Shown: positions 36,319 to 47,700 of the stretch, one piece after another | How the letters are laid out: the number at the start of each line of letters is the position of its first letter | How positions within the stretch are numbered: the first letter of the stretch is position 1 | Source of the DNA: Caenorhabditis remanei | Lineage: Eukaryota > Nematoda > Chromadorea > Rhabditida > Rhabditidae | NCBI RefSeq assembly: GCF_010183535.1 | Contig: NC_071331.1 | Span: 17,794,001 to 17,858,000 of the forward strand | Reading direction: 5' to 3' | DNA length: 64,000 bases | The notes under the pieces: model-generated | The model's database searches: none | Seen by the model: only the letters and a program-made list of their open reading frames with translations | Told to the model about the DNA's origin: nothing | Made by a program: the position numbers and the translations under genes

Positions 36319-36888
36319 TCATGGAAAATCAGGGAATGGATCCATGTTATCATGAAGGAATCCGGCAGGTTTCATGTCTTCTTTCCCCCATGTGTTGGTG
36401 ATATCCTTGATGACACGATAGTGGCAAGTGCTGGAATTCAACGTTTTAAGATTTGCTAGAAAGAAATAACACCAAAAAACTTACTGTCCAACTTCGCAAA
36501 GAGTCGTCAGACTCAACACCAAATCGACTCGTTTCCCATCATCCGTACAATCATGACTGATATACGCAACGGGGCGATATCCCGCTGAAAACATCTCATC
36601 TCCGTTCATCGCTCCTTCCATTGTGAAACTGAATCTTCCCGTATCCGCTTGAAGAATTTTTGCATTTGAGATTTTTTCTCCCGCCGATCTGAAAATTCGG
36701 TAATAGAAAAGTGGCGAAGTAACTAAAACTCACAATGTATCTTGCTCCCACCACTCAATCTTCAAATCATAAAACGGCCGATCGTTATAATTACAGAATA
36801 GTGTGGTGTCGAACTGAAAATGATCCCATCCAAGAGAACCAGCTGGAAGGGCGAAGAGAATCAGAAAGAGACGAGATTCGTACATCAT
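36319..36888 (-). CDS. Secreted transthyretin-like protein, copy 3
   Basis: 156 residues; exons 36888-36734, 36688-36485, 36430-36319. The start has two adjacent Met codons (36888 and 36885), followed by a signal peptide (LFLILFALPAGSLG). The mature part keeps WDHFQFDTTLFC, LKIEWWEQD, TGRFSFTMEGAMNGDE, AYISHDCTDDGKRVDL and CHYRVIKDITN and ends MDPFPDFP. It shares many more residues with copy 2 than with copy 1. It starts 164 bp after the NFU stop on the same strand, so NFU, copy 3 and copy 2 could be co-transcribed. An acceptor-like GAATTCAG lies just before the ATG. Extracellular role unknown. Confidence 0.78.
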
Positions 36889-37052
36889 TCTGATTCAATT
36901 CTGAATTCTCGAAAAAAACATTTCAAGATTAATGGAGAATGTGGAAACAAACTATTTCACGTAGAAAGGTTAAACCTGTGCACTTTATTAAAGTCTCTAA
37001 ATCAAACATCTACAGTCAGCATAACTATTAAAAACACGAAAAGTTAGCATGT

Positions 37053-37886
37053 TCATTCTTTGATTCCTCTCGATTGCTCGAACTTCTTCAACTCTCTCTC
37101 CACCAAATCATCTGATTCATCCTTCACTTCAATCACTTCTTTTACTTCTGGCACGTAGAAAGTCAACATATTCTCAATTCCATTTTTGAGTGTTACACCA
37201 GAACTCGGGCATCCTGTACACGATCCTTGCATCTTCAGTTTGACAACACCATCGTCAAATCCAACATAGGTGATGTCACCTCCGTCTTCTTGAACCATCG
37301 GTCGAATGCGTGTCTCCAGAATCTCCTTGATCATCATCACGACTTCATTATCCTCCACTTCCGCCTCCCCATCAGTTGCCGCCACTTCATTAATAACTGG
37401 TTTTCCAGTCTGTAAATGATCGGCTATCGTTGAGAAGATTTCCGGACGAAGAAGAGCCCAATCCACGTGTTCATCTGCTTTTGTGACTGTTACGAAATCT
37501 TCCCCAAAGAAGACGCGTTTCACTCCATCGACACGAAGCAGTTTACTGAAAATAAAGAATTGATCAATGCCAAGTTGCCGAATCGAATAATTTCGTACAC
37601 TGCCAAAGGACTCTGTTTTGCGGCGGCTGCTGAATTGAAGTCGTATGTTTTCGATGCATCCGGGAGAAGTTGTTGGCCTGAATATTTTTCTGTTTTCACT
37701 AAAAGATAATAATTCAGTGTACCTGGGAGAAACTTTAACGACAGCGGATTCGGTGTCTCTTGAACTTGAATATACATCGATCTGGCTTAAATTCAAACTA
37801 TACAATTTAAAATTTCTAGTTCATCGAGTCTCACCTGCTTGAACAACACTCCTGCTCAATCTCGACAACATTTTCGATGCAATCAT
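37053..37886 (-). CDS. nfu-1: NFU-type iron-sulfur cluster scaffold, mitochondrial
   Basis: 228 residues; exons 37886-37835, 37785-37723, 37677-37599, 37545-37053. The Arg/Ser-rich N-terminus (MIASKMLSRLSRSVVQA) fits a mitochondrial targeting peptide. It is followed by the Nfu N-terminal domain (MYIQVQETPNPLSLKFLPG, then GVKRVFFGEDFVTVTK). The C-terminal NifU-like domain is EDGGDITYVGFDDG with the cluster-binding CTGC near residue 171. Role: transfers 4Fe-4S clusters to lipoate synthase and respiratory complexes. Two apparent read-through stretches are removed as 45-53 bp introns because the family sequence is only continuous without them. The C. elegans orthologue is, as I recall, R10H10.1 (also named lpd-8). 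Confidence 0.95.
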
Positions 37887-38753
37887 TCTGACTAAATGAG
37901 AGATTATCTTTTTTCTTTCTTCTTCTTTCTAACTACTATTCATAAAGTATTGGAATGAACACCACGAACTCCGCCCCTTTCACAAAGCAAAACAAGAGAA
38001 TAACCGTTTCAGAAAATGCTATTTATGGTTCATCAACATAAATCGATATAATAACTATAAATAGAATTAACGCCCCGACAAAGAAAGAGAAATCTCAAAA
38101 ATTCGAAGAGAACCGACGAGTAAAACACTGAAAGTGAAAATTTCAAAGACACATTTTCACATGAATTCTTTCATCATGAGGAACAGAGGTTGGAAGGGGG
38201 AGGAAGAGGAGAAAAGGAGCATCGAAAAGGCGGAAGACCACTTGAGAATCCGTTTCAATTACAAATATGTAGATGATGAGATAAAGAAAAGGAAAAATAA
38301 AGAGTTAACCGAAAAAAGTTGTATATTCTGTTGGGATAGGGGAGGGAAAATAAAAAATAAAAAACAACAGAAGTGGGTAACTAGCCAATACAGACTTGAA
38401 CAAGAATGTTCAAGAAAAAGGTCGCCAAAAAATAGTTGTCAACGCTGGGAAGATTTGTGGAGAAAGATCGGAAAATTGAGAGGGGTGTGAAAGAATTGGG
38501 GAAAAATAATGACATAGAAAAACGGGAAAACGCAGTTAAGACAATGGAAAGAAACTGTACCGAAAAGGACCCGAATAAGGATGGACGGAAAAACAACGAG
38601 AAAACCATGGAAAAGATCAACTAGTGGGCGGGAGGAAAACAAGTCTACCGGAGAAAAAAGATAAACATAGTTAAAAAGTGATTGATACATGATTTACTGG
38701 GACAACTGTGATGATCGGGATAGGGGGACGTCGATGACGGAAACGTATTGAGT
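37887..38753. other. Intergenic region between two minus-strand genes
   Basis: 867 bp, purine-rich on the + strand, holding the 3' UTR of the MASK-like gene and the promoter of NFU. ORFs at 38134-38490 and neighbours are low-complexity Lys/Glu frames with no family resemblance. No repeat seen. Confidence 0.4.
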
Positions 38754-41700
38754 TCAAATATTGTTCCAATTGTTCCATTTGGTTGGTGCAGTCTGGGATG
38801 GATTCTGAGGATTAGCTTGACGTTGTTGTTGCTGCTGAACGGTGTTCCAATCCAATCTGAAAAAGGAGCGATAATTACAACACAATCAAATTTTCGAACG
38901 TTTACTCACGGTGTTAACGGATTGAACTGCGGCGCTTGTTGGGGACCCTGTTGGAATTGATACATCTGACGTTGTGATACTGTTCCTTGATTTGATGGAG
39001 CAGCTCCAAGAGATCCAAAACCTGGAGGAGGCTGTTGTGGAGTCGTAACGAAGGGTTGGGGTTGTGGCTGAGGGCGCATCATTCCCATTCGTTGAGACGT
39101 CACGCTGGAAGATGGTCCAACAAATGGTGGTGGTTGTTCTTGGGCGGCGTGCATGTATCCAGACGACGGGAGTACTGGCTGGTTCTTCTTTTGTTCAATA
39201 ATAGCAGCCAGAATACTGTCATTCACTGGTTGATCGTTCTGAAATCAGATATTGAATACATATGCATTGAGAAGAGAATCAGACTCACATTAAACCCGTC
39301 AAACTGTTTTATTCCCCGCTGTGCCATCGTCGCCAAGTTCAACTGTCCAAGAACACTATTATCAGTGTATGAAGGCGATGGGTAGTAGCTGTTTGCCAGT
39401 TGACTGCTAGATGGCGGCTGGTGAGATGGTCCCGGTGCTGACGTCTTCTCATGATCCAGCAACTGCTGAGCAAGTTGGCCGTAGGCCGGATTCATTCGTA
39501 GTTGATACATCTGCTGCTGTTGCTGTTGCAGAGTGGATTGAGTCTGCGAGAATTGCTGCTGGAACATCCGTTGTTGCTGAAGTGCTTGTTGCTGTTGTTG
39601 CTGCTGTTCGTGAATCTGCTGCTGATATCTTTGCTGCTGCTGCTGTTGTTGCTGCTGCAGCAGAGTAGACGGATTCGTAGCTGCAGCTGAAGATGACGGA
39701 GATCTTGCAAAGAGTGGTGGCTGAGTTCGGTTTGGATCGCGAGCCGACGGAGTAAATGAAGACGGCATCCATCCTTTGCTTTCCAATGAAGACATTCCAG
39801 GAGTAACTTGTTGTTGTCGAGAACTCGTTGATGTTCCTAGATTGCTAGCCATTTGAGATTGTTCAGACAACAATTGATTGAATGCATCGGACTGTGGCCA
39901 CTCCGTATCGTTTCTGGTTTCACTTCTCATTGGTGTGGGGACAGTTGAACTCAAGGGAGATGAAACACTAGCAGTAGAACTTGTCGGGAAGAATTGAGTG
40001 AACAATCCTCCCCAAGTATCACTGTCTTCTCCACCTTTGCCCCATATGTTTCCTCCCGTTTTTCCGTCGTCAAACATTCTCAGTTTCGAAATATCGAAGT
40101 CAATTGAACCATTCGATGGATCGTTGAGCGAAGTGTTGAGCGATGAAGCTGACTGAGCATTTGGAGTACCCGGAGGCCCAGGAGTCGTCTGTTTGAACTG
40201 ACCAAATGCCAATCGATCATCGAACACCTCAGCTTTAGTCTGCGGAACATTGCTGGCAGCCTGCGTTGGTGGTCCAGGAGCGCGAGAGAAATCAGTGCTA
40301 ACACGAGTTCCAGGAGCTTTGGAGAACGTAGGCTGTTGTTGCTGCACATTTTGCATTGGATGAGCCGATGATTGAGGACGAGAAATCGGTTCTGGATATC
40401 GTTGAGCTTGTCCGCTTGGTTCCACATGCCGTTGGACTGGTTCCGGGAGTCGTTGTTGTTGTTGAGCTGACACTGGTTCTTGTCTAGGTTGTGCGACATG
40501 AACTTGTTGAACCGGTTGAACAGATGCAGCAGCCACAGGGGTTTCTCGTCTCACTGGTGGAGCAATCACACGATCAAGAGGAGTAGTAGCACGAGCTGGG
40601 GTAGGTGTTGTGGCTTCTGAAAAGCGGAAACTTTTATGATATTCTGAAGATTATGAAAACTCACTGAGAGGAGTTGGAACAGTAGCAGTCTGAACCGGAA
40701 CAGATTGTTGACGAATTGGTTGCGGTGGCGTCTGCTGTCGAACTTGTTGAGGAGATGGAACAGTCGGCTTGGGCGATTGAGAAATCGGAGCCGGTTCCTT
40801 TTCTTGTCGAGCAGCCATTCTTTGTTGCCATACGTTCCCTCCACCACTGCTCCCACCACTATGATCCTTCGAAGTCTGATGACCATGGGATTTGGATGGT
40901 TTTGGATGTGCTTGTGGCTGTGTGGAAACCGGAGCAGGGGACGATGACTGACGAGCCAAACTTGCAGACGACATCGATTGAGGAATAGATGATGGCGCAT
41001 ATGACGTAGAGTCAACGGCGCTTCTAGAGGTTCCTTCGGATGACAGCGACGAGGCAACGGACGAATTGCCACGCAGAACAGTTCTGATAGCATCGGTAAT
41101 CAACATGTTTTTATCATGTATCAGGAGGTAGATTATGTTCGTCGCATGGCTCACTGTATCTGCACTGCCTCTAACTGTGATATGTCTATCGTCTTCCTTC
41201 GACCCTCCAAGTTTATCGATCTCAATCTGAGCTCCAGTTGCTTCTCGAACTGCGTTGATGTTTGATCCCGACTTTCCAATGACTCGCGATACAATGTTAC
41301 CAAGAACAGTGAACTCGAACACTTTGCTTCCTTTCTGAAAACGGATAGATTCATTTGAGTAGTAGTAAAAACAACAATCTTACCGTATCAACCTCCCATG
41401 GATTTTGGCGTTCAGAAGCAACACTGGAAGTGGCCGATGCGTTCTTTGGTTGACTAGAACCTCCACTTGATGGGGCGGTTTGTCGTCCATCTGGTCTCTT
41501 CGCCGGTCTCGCCTTCTTTCCTTCCTTTCCAGCTTTACACCATTCTTCCGACTCAGAATATGAACTGGGAGACACCATCGGTGCTTGAACTTGTGCTGGT
41601 GGTGGGATTGTAACCTTGATCGGCGCATATGGAAGCTCGGAGGGCTCTTCTTCGACAATCGGTTTTACTTCTTTTACAACTTTCGGTCCTTTCGGAACAC

Positions 41701-44700
41701 CGTCTGGATTCGTTTTCCGCCTATTTCTTCGAGGTTTCGGTGGATCTTTAGGTGGTTCTTCCACGACAGCGGGTGTTGGTTCGGGTACAGGAACATTTTC
41801 AGGTTCAGGTTCAGGTTCAGGTTCAGGAACAGGTGCAGGTTCTGGTTCCTCCACGTTTTCTTCGGCTGGTTCAGGCTCTGGCTCTGGTGGTTGCGATGCA
41901 CCTTCAACTTTCTCTTTCTTTTTCGCCTCCTTCTTTTTATTCTTCTTCTCCTTCTGCTTCTGCTTCTTCTCCTCATTTTTCGCATTTTCTTCATCTATTT
42001 GCTCTAACAAACTATTGGCTGCTTTTTCAGCCGACTCAGCTTGTGCTTTCTTCGCATTTCGAATCACATCGATGCAGCTATTGCATTTGGCCTTGGTTTC
42101 CTCACTCTCAATAGCTTGTACTGCCCTCGATAGATCAGTTTCATTCGGAAACTGTTTCGCGTGTCCCACCATGAAAGTGACCATCTCAATATGTCCTTTA
42201 CGGAAAGCAGCCATCATCGGAGATATTTTTCGATTATCAAACGTGTCTGGATCGGCACCTTTAGTGATAAGGACTTCAGCAGTGGAAAGGTGGCCATTGT
42301 TGCAAGCGAGCCAGAGTGCGCTGCATCCCTTCTTGTTCCTTGCATCGATAGCTGCATCGTGATCGAGCAGCATCTCAACAAATTTGTCATTGCCCTTTTC
42401 CGCAGCTATCGTTAGCGCTGTATCCTTTGTCGCCTGAACAGGAGATGCATTTGGGTCTGCACCCGCCTCTATCAGAAGCGTTCCGACTTCAACGTATCCA
42501 CCGGTGGCACATTCCATGAGAGGAGTCAATCCGGTCTTTGCCCGATGTTCGACATTGGCATGGTATTGAAGCAGAAGTTTGACAACTTCGGTGCGTCCTT
42601 GGAAACTTGCAAGTGTTAAGGCAGTGTTTCTGAAAAATTAAGAGATTCGAATGTAACATATTTACATCCTTTTATGGGTAAAAAACACTTTAAAAATGAT
42701 GAGAAAATCACTAATCAATTACCTGTTGGTTTCAATTTGTGCATTGATATCACTTCCTTTCTCCAAGAGCACTTTCGTGGCTTCTTTATGCCCATTCATC
42801 GAAGCCAACATTAATGGTGAAATGCCCAGCTTACTACCAGTTCTCGAGTTGATCTCTGAACCGGATGACAACAGCATATTGACTATATCAATGTATCCAC
42901 CAGAGGAGGCTAACGAAAGAGGGGTGTAGTCACTGACATTCCGATGCTCCTTGTTGGCTCCATGTGAAAGAAGGAGTTCAACAACATCTTTTCGACCACC
43001 AGAACACGCGAGTGATAATGCGGTGTCTTTCGTTCTGTCTGATTGTGCTTCAATGGCGGCATGATTCTTGAGCAGGACTTCCACGACTGATGCATGACCA
43101 GCGGTAGCGGCGATTATTAGAGGGGAGAATCCTTTCTTGTCTCGATGCTCAATGTTTGCACCTTCTTTGAGCAACAATTCCACAATATCTCGGTGTCCAT
43201 TGGCGCATGCGATTGTCAGAGGAGTCTCCAGAGTTGTGTCTGTTGATTTGTCGATCGCATTTGATCGAGCTTTCGCTCTTTCTGCACCATCTCCTTCCGA
43301 ATGTGTTCGTCTGAGCTGTCCTGATTGTTGCTGGCTGGCGACCACCTTTCCTGCTTGTGATTTGGCGGGTGCCATCGAATTCTAAAAACAAAAATGAGAA
43401 TTTTCAATCAAAGTGGGGAAAATGTTCAGACCTGAGAGCCCACGTTTGCCGTAGATGTTCTTGCGTGCTTCTGTTCGGCAGCCTTCAACTTCTTTTCCCT
43501 CACACACTTGTCATAGAATGCGCAGTCGGCTGTTTCTCGGAAGATCTTCAAATATTCCTCCTTCAATCGTTTATCGGACACTGAAATGAGGGAATAAAGT
43601 TGCGTGAAGATATATTTTCGAGAAAATAACAAACAAAGGATTCAAGGATACAAGACAGTAGAAGTAAATGAAGAAAACCGTACAGGAATCAGCAGATCGA
43701 CGAAGAAGTTCATTATCAGTTTCGGTGGTGATTGTTTTTCTCGCCCGAGTCATCATCGCAAGTTTCTGCTTTTCTGACATGCCCGAAAGCAGTTTCTTGA
43801 GCAAACGATCGCCAGCTAAAATTAAAATTGAGGTTTTCTATTTTTTCTGTGTTTGCATGCTTTTTTAGTGAAAAAAATAATCAAAATATTTTTCTTGATG
43901 AATTTCTCGCTCTATCACGAGGACACCGACACGAAAACTTGCGAAAAACGCGCACTATGTGACCCTCTATTAGTCCAATGTATTCTAAAAGTGCAAAAGT
44001 TGAGAGAAAAGCAGGAAATTAGGTAAAACAACTCGTTTCTTTTGGCAAAACGACAAAGTGAAAGAGGAAAACAGTCAGGTGGAGAATTTTCGGCCACCGG
44101 GCGAGCTTCCTAGTCCCCCTCCGCCGCGCCTGAGTGTACCGGCGGAGACAGAGGGCACAGACAGTGTGAAAATCGTTCGTTACGAAAGAATAAAATGATG
44201 AGAATCAATGATTTTGTAGTGAAATTTCGATTTTCAGCGCCCTTGTACTTGTTTGATCTATTCTTTTCCAAAACGTGTTCTCTTTATTCTGTTTCTCGTG
44301 TGATTTTTCCCGCATTTCTCATGATGCTTCTTCATTTCCGCGCGGAACGGAAAAACACTATTTTTCGAAGACGCAGACGCAAAAGTCTGCATGTTTTTCA
44401 ACCAGAAAGGGGACAGACACGTGATGGGTTGCGTGGACCCATAGCGCTCGTCGAGAGACCCTTTTTCCGCGTTCGTTTTCTATACACAAGAATCAATAGA
44501 CTAAAGAAGAAGACGGCAACTCGTTGTGCTTTTCGTTCGTTTCGTCGTCCGATGCCCTCGCGCAAAGAGCCGAGAGAGCGGAAAAGGGGAGCTTTACTTG
44601 CTCTTTTTCGATTATATATTTGGTAAGCGTACATTCGACGTTCATCTCGAGGCAAATCTGTTCGGGAAGTGTGCTTGCAATATAAGCCGTTGTCACGGCA

Positions 44701-47700
44701 ATCTCGCGTGCTTTGTCTGTTGGATTTGAACGATACATCTGCTCCATTTCGATTGCCAACTTCAGAATTTTCGGATATACTTGAGACGGTTCCATGCCGT
44801 CTTTCTGAAACGACATATCGACCTAAAAGAAACCAGGATTATTAATTAGTGGTATTTGACTGAAAATATCGCGAAAAATGCCCCCGATTCCACAAAACTA
44901 GCCTTGTCTCCGATTTTTCCAGCACCCGGTTGTTCTGTAGTGACTTCAACTTCAGCGCTATTCTTCTCTGGCTTCGGAACAGTCATGCTTGTCGTTTTAG
45001 GGCCAACAGGAGGAGACTTCGCTGTGATTCTCGTTTCTTTGGCATCAATGGGGAAATTGGATTCCATATCAACAACACTGATTGCAGCACCCTTTCGTTC
45101 TTTATACATTGCATCCATTTTAAGAAGCGCAGCACGGAAAGCGGCCTCTTGTATGTGATGAACGGTTGCAAACTGTTGATGATTGCACGTCTTCTTGTTG
45201 TCGGAAACCACTGGAAAACTAATTTTTGAATTACCGTAAAAACTCTATTTGAGGTGCCCCTCTATTTGAAGTGCCCCTCTAATAGTGGTGCCCCCCGACA
45301 GACTCTTTGAACAATAGAGTTGCACCCTCTAATTGAGGTGCCCCTCTAATACAGTTGCCCTCCAGTGATTTCTACTTTTCTCTAATATCATCATTAACTA
45401 ACTCCTAACTGTTCTTTCACATCACTATTTCGGCATTTTTGTTGTTAAAAACGTAGTTCTGTATAAAAGTACAGGAATTTTTTCCGTTTTTACGTAAAAG
45501 TTCGAAAAATTCGGCATAAAAACTGCAGAAATCAAACAAATTCAAGAGATAGTTGGGTATCGAGGATGGGCGAATTCGTCGACGAAAAATAGAGGCGCAC
45601 CCTCTATTTGAATTGCCCCTCTAATAGAGTTGCACTCCGACAGACCCGTTGAACAATAGAGTTGCATGCACCTCAAATAGAGTTTTTACGGTAAGCTCAT
45701 TATCATTAATTCTCTAAATTCGGTATTACTTTTCGTAGCGAACGATGCTCCACCAAATAGACGCATTGCATCATCCGAGTGAAAACTGATTCCTGTCATC
45801 GCAGCACTTGCAGCATTCAGAGAGCCAACAGTCGCTGGAACACGTGGCATCTCCTCTCCGTTATTCATTTTCGCGAATACAGACGCCAAATACGCTTGAC
45901 TATCCATTCCAGTTGCAGCAGCAGCAACGGCTGAAACAGCGGCAGCAGCATTCGTCGAATGACCCTCACTACATATTTGGAATGAGGACATTTCCACCGG
46001 TCTTCCAACTTTTCTCTCCATTTCCATCCATCCGTGTGCGACGAGTTCTGCCCATAATTTTATGTTTGGAACAAGCTCTCCGTTGTATAATTTATCCATG
46101 TCCACACGACACGGTGGAGGTGGAAAGTTGATTTTTCCCTCAGCAGTGAATCCATAACCGATTTGAAGTCCTTCCAGAACTTTGTTCAAGTTCGGCGTGT
46201 CTTTATCAGCACTTTTATGAGCTTCATAGGAGACCATTTGTCTGGAAAAATGAGAATATAGCTGATTGATCTGAAAGACAAAAACGAACTGTTGAAGCTT
46301 GAGCAAATGAGTGAGCATGTCAATCTCATGTGTTGAATAAGGGAGATCATGCATTCCCGGCTGTTTACTCCCTTTTCGTTTCGGCAGAACTCCATTCAAC
46401 ATCATCAACATTTCAGATGTATCCTGAAATCTCGTCTACTTCCAGTTAATTTCCTGTACTTTTTATTTTTTCACTTACCATTCCGCATCCCACTCCCGTC
46501 CCATTCTTTTTCTTCTTCTTGTTCGTTTTGCATCTGTTAATTCCGAGTTTCGGTGGTTCTTTATCCAATGAAATGTTTCCTTTTGTGAACTCAACAAGCA
46601 TACTCATCAAATCAAAACTTCCATGTCTGGCAACTTCCATAAAACAGTTCACTCCGTCGTCCATTTTCAGCATAGGATCTGCTCCATTTCTTATCAAAAA
46701 TTGAGCAATCTCCATGTGACCTTCACTACAAGCAAGGGAAAGCGCGGTCGCGTCGTTTTTCGATGACTTGAAATTGACGGATGCTCCCTTGTTAACAAGA
46801 AATTGAACAACATCGTAACGATTATTTTTAGCCGCTTTCATCATTGCCGTTCGCTCATCTTGTTCGAAATTCATGTCAGCTCCGGCTCGAACAAGTTCCT
46901 CAACAATTTGAAGACATCCAGAGTCTGCACCAGCAACAAGTGCTCGACTTAGCTGTTCTTGTGGGATAGTTTTACAATGTGCCAGAATGAATTGAACACA
47001 TTCTAACTTATTCTTGGCCGCGGCTTCCACGATCGGTGAAGTTTTTCCAGCAGTCAGATCACCGTTTTTCTCGACGAGAAGTTTCATTATTCCGCTGAAA
47101 TTCGGGAAATGAGGAAATGGGAAAAGTGGGAATGGTTTCAGAGGGCAATTCCCGACGCAGCAAAGGAAACAAAAAACACGACTTTTGCTAGAGGGACTAG
47201 TTTTTCTAAAATTTAATTTCTAGTCCTCATCATGAAACCGTTTTACGCGGTGAGTTACGGGGTTGTTTTAGGTGATTTTAAAGACTTCGAATTTATATTT
47301 TTGGAACAAAAGAAGGTTAAAAGATAATTTTTCCTTAATAAATATTTTAAATATAACTGTTTTTAAAACATACATGTGTCCGAATCTGGCAGCAAGTGAT
47401 AGTGGAGTGTCTCCTGTATCCGGATGAAGATAATTCACTTCAGCATGCTTCGCAAGTAACAATCGTACAACGTTAACCTGATCTCCTTGTTCTCCACAAC
47501 AGGCTTCCATCAAACAGGTGCTATTCTTGTTACTGATCTCATCGACTCTGGCTCCAGCAGCTAATAGAACCTCTACAATTTCTGGATATCCCCCGGAACA
47601 CGCCAACAACAGCGGACTTTGAGCTTCAATATGAACATTTTCGCTCATTTCAGTCGGTGTTCCACGAGAGAGCATCAGTTTGCACACATCAACATGTCCT

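Noticed and set aside
37700..37724. A 24-nt intron in the NFU gene suggested by a TTTTAG
   Set aside because: Too short for a nematode intron. The acceptor ATATTCAG 21 bp further gives a normal size and the conserved LPGQQLLPD.
41585..42362. Long + strand ORFs rich in Gly, Ser and Phe opposite the MASK-like gene
   Set aside because: Antisense shadows of the Pro-Glu and Lys-rich coding strand. The minus strand has the ankyrin pattern and consistent splicing.
44895..44903. GC-AG donor (AAG then GCTAGT) as end of the MASK-like exon 12
   Set aside because: It also keeps the phase, but the GT donor at 44893 needs no rare class. The choice is uncertain and depends on cDNA.
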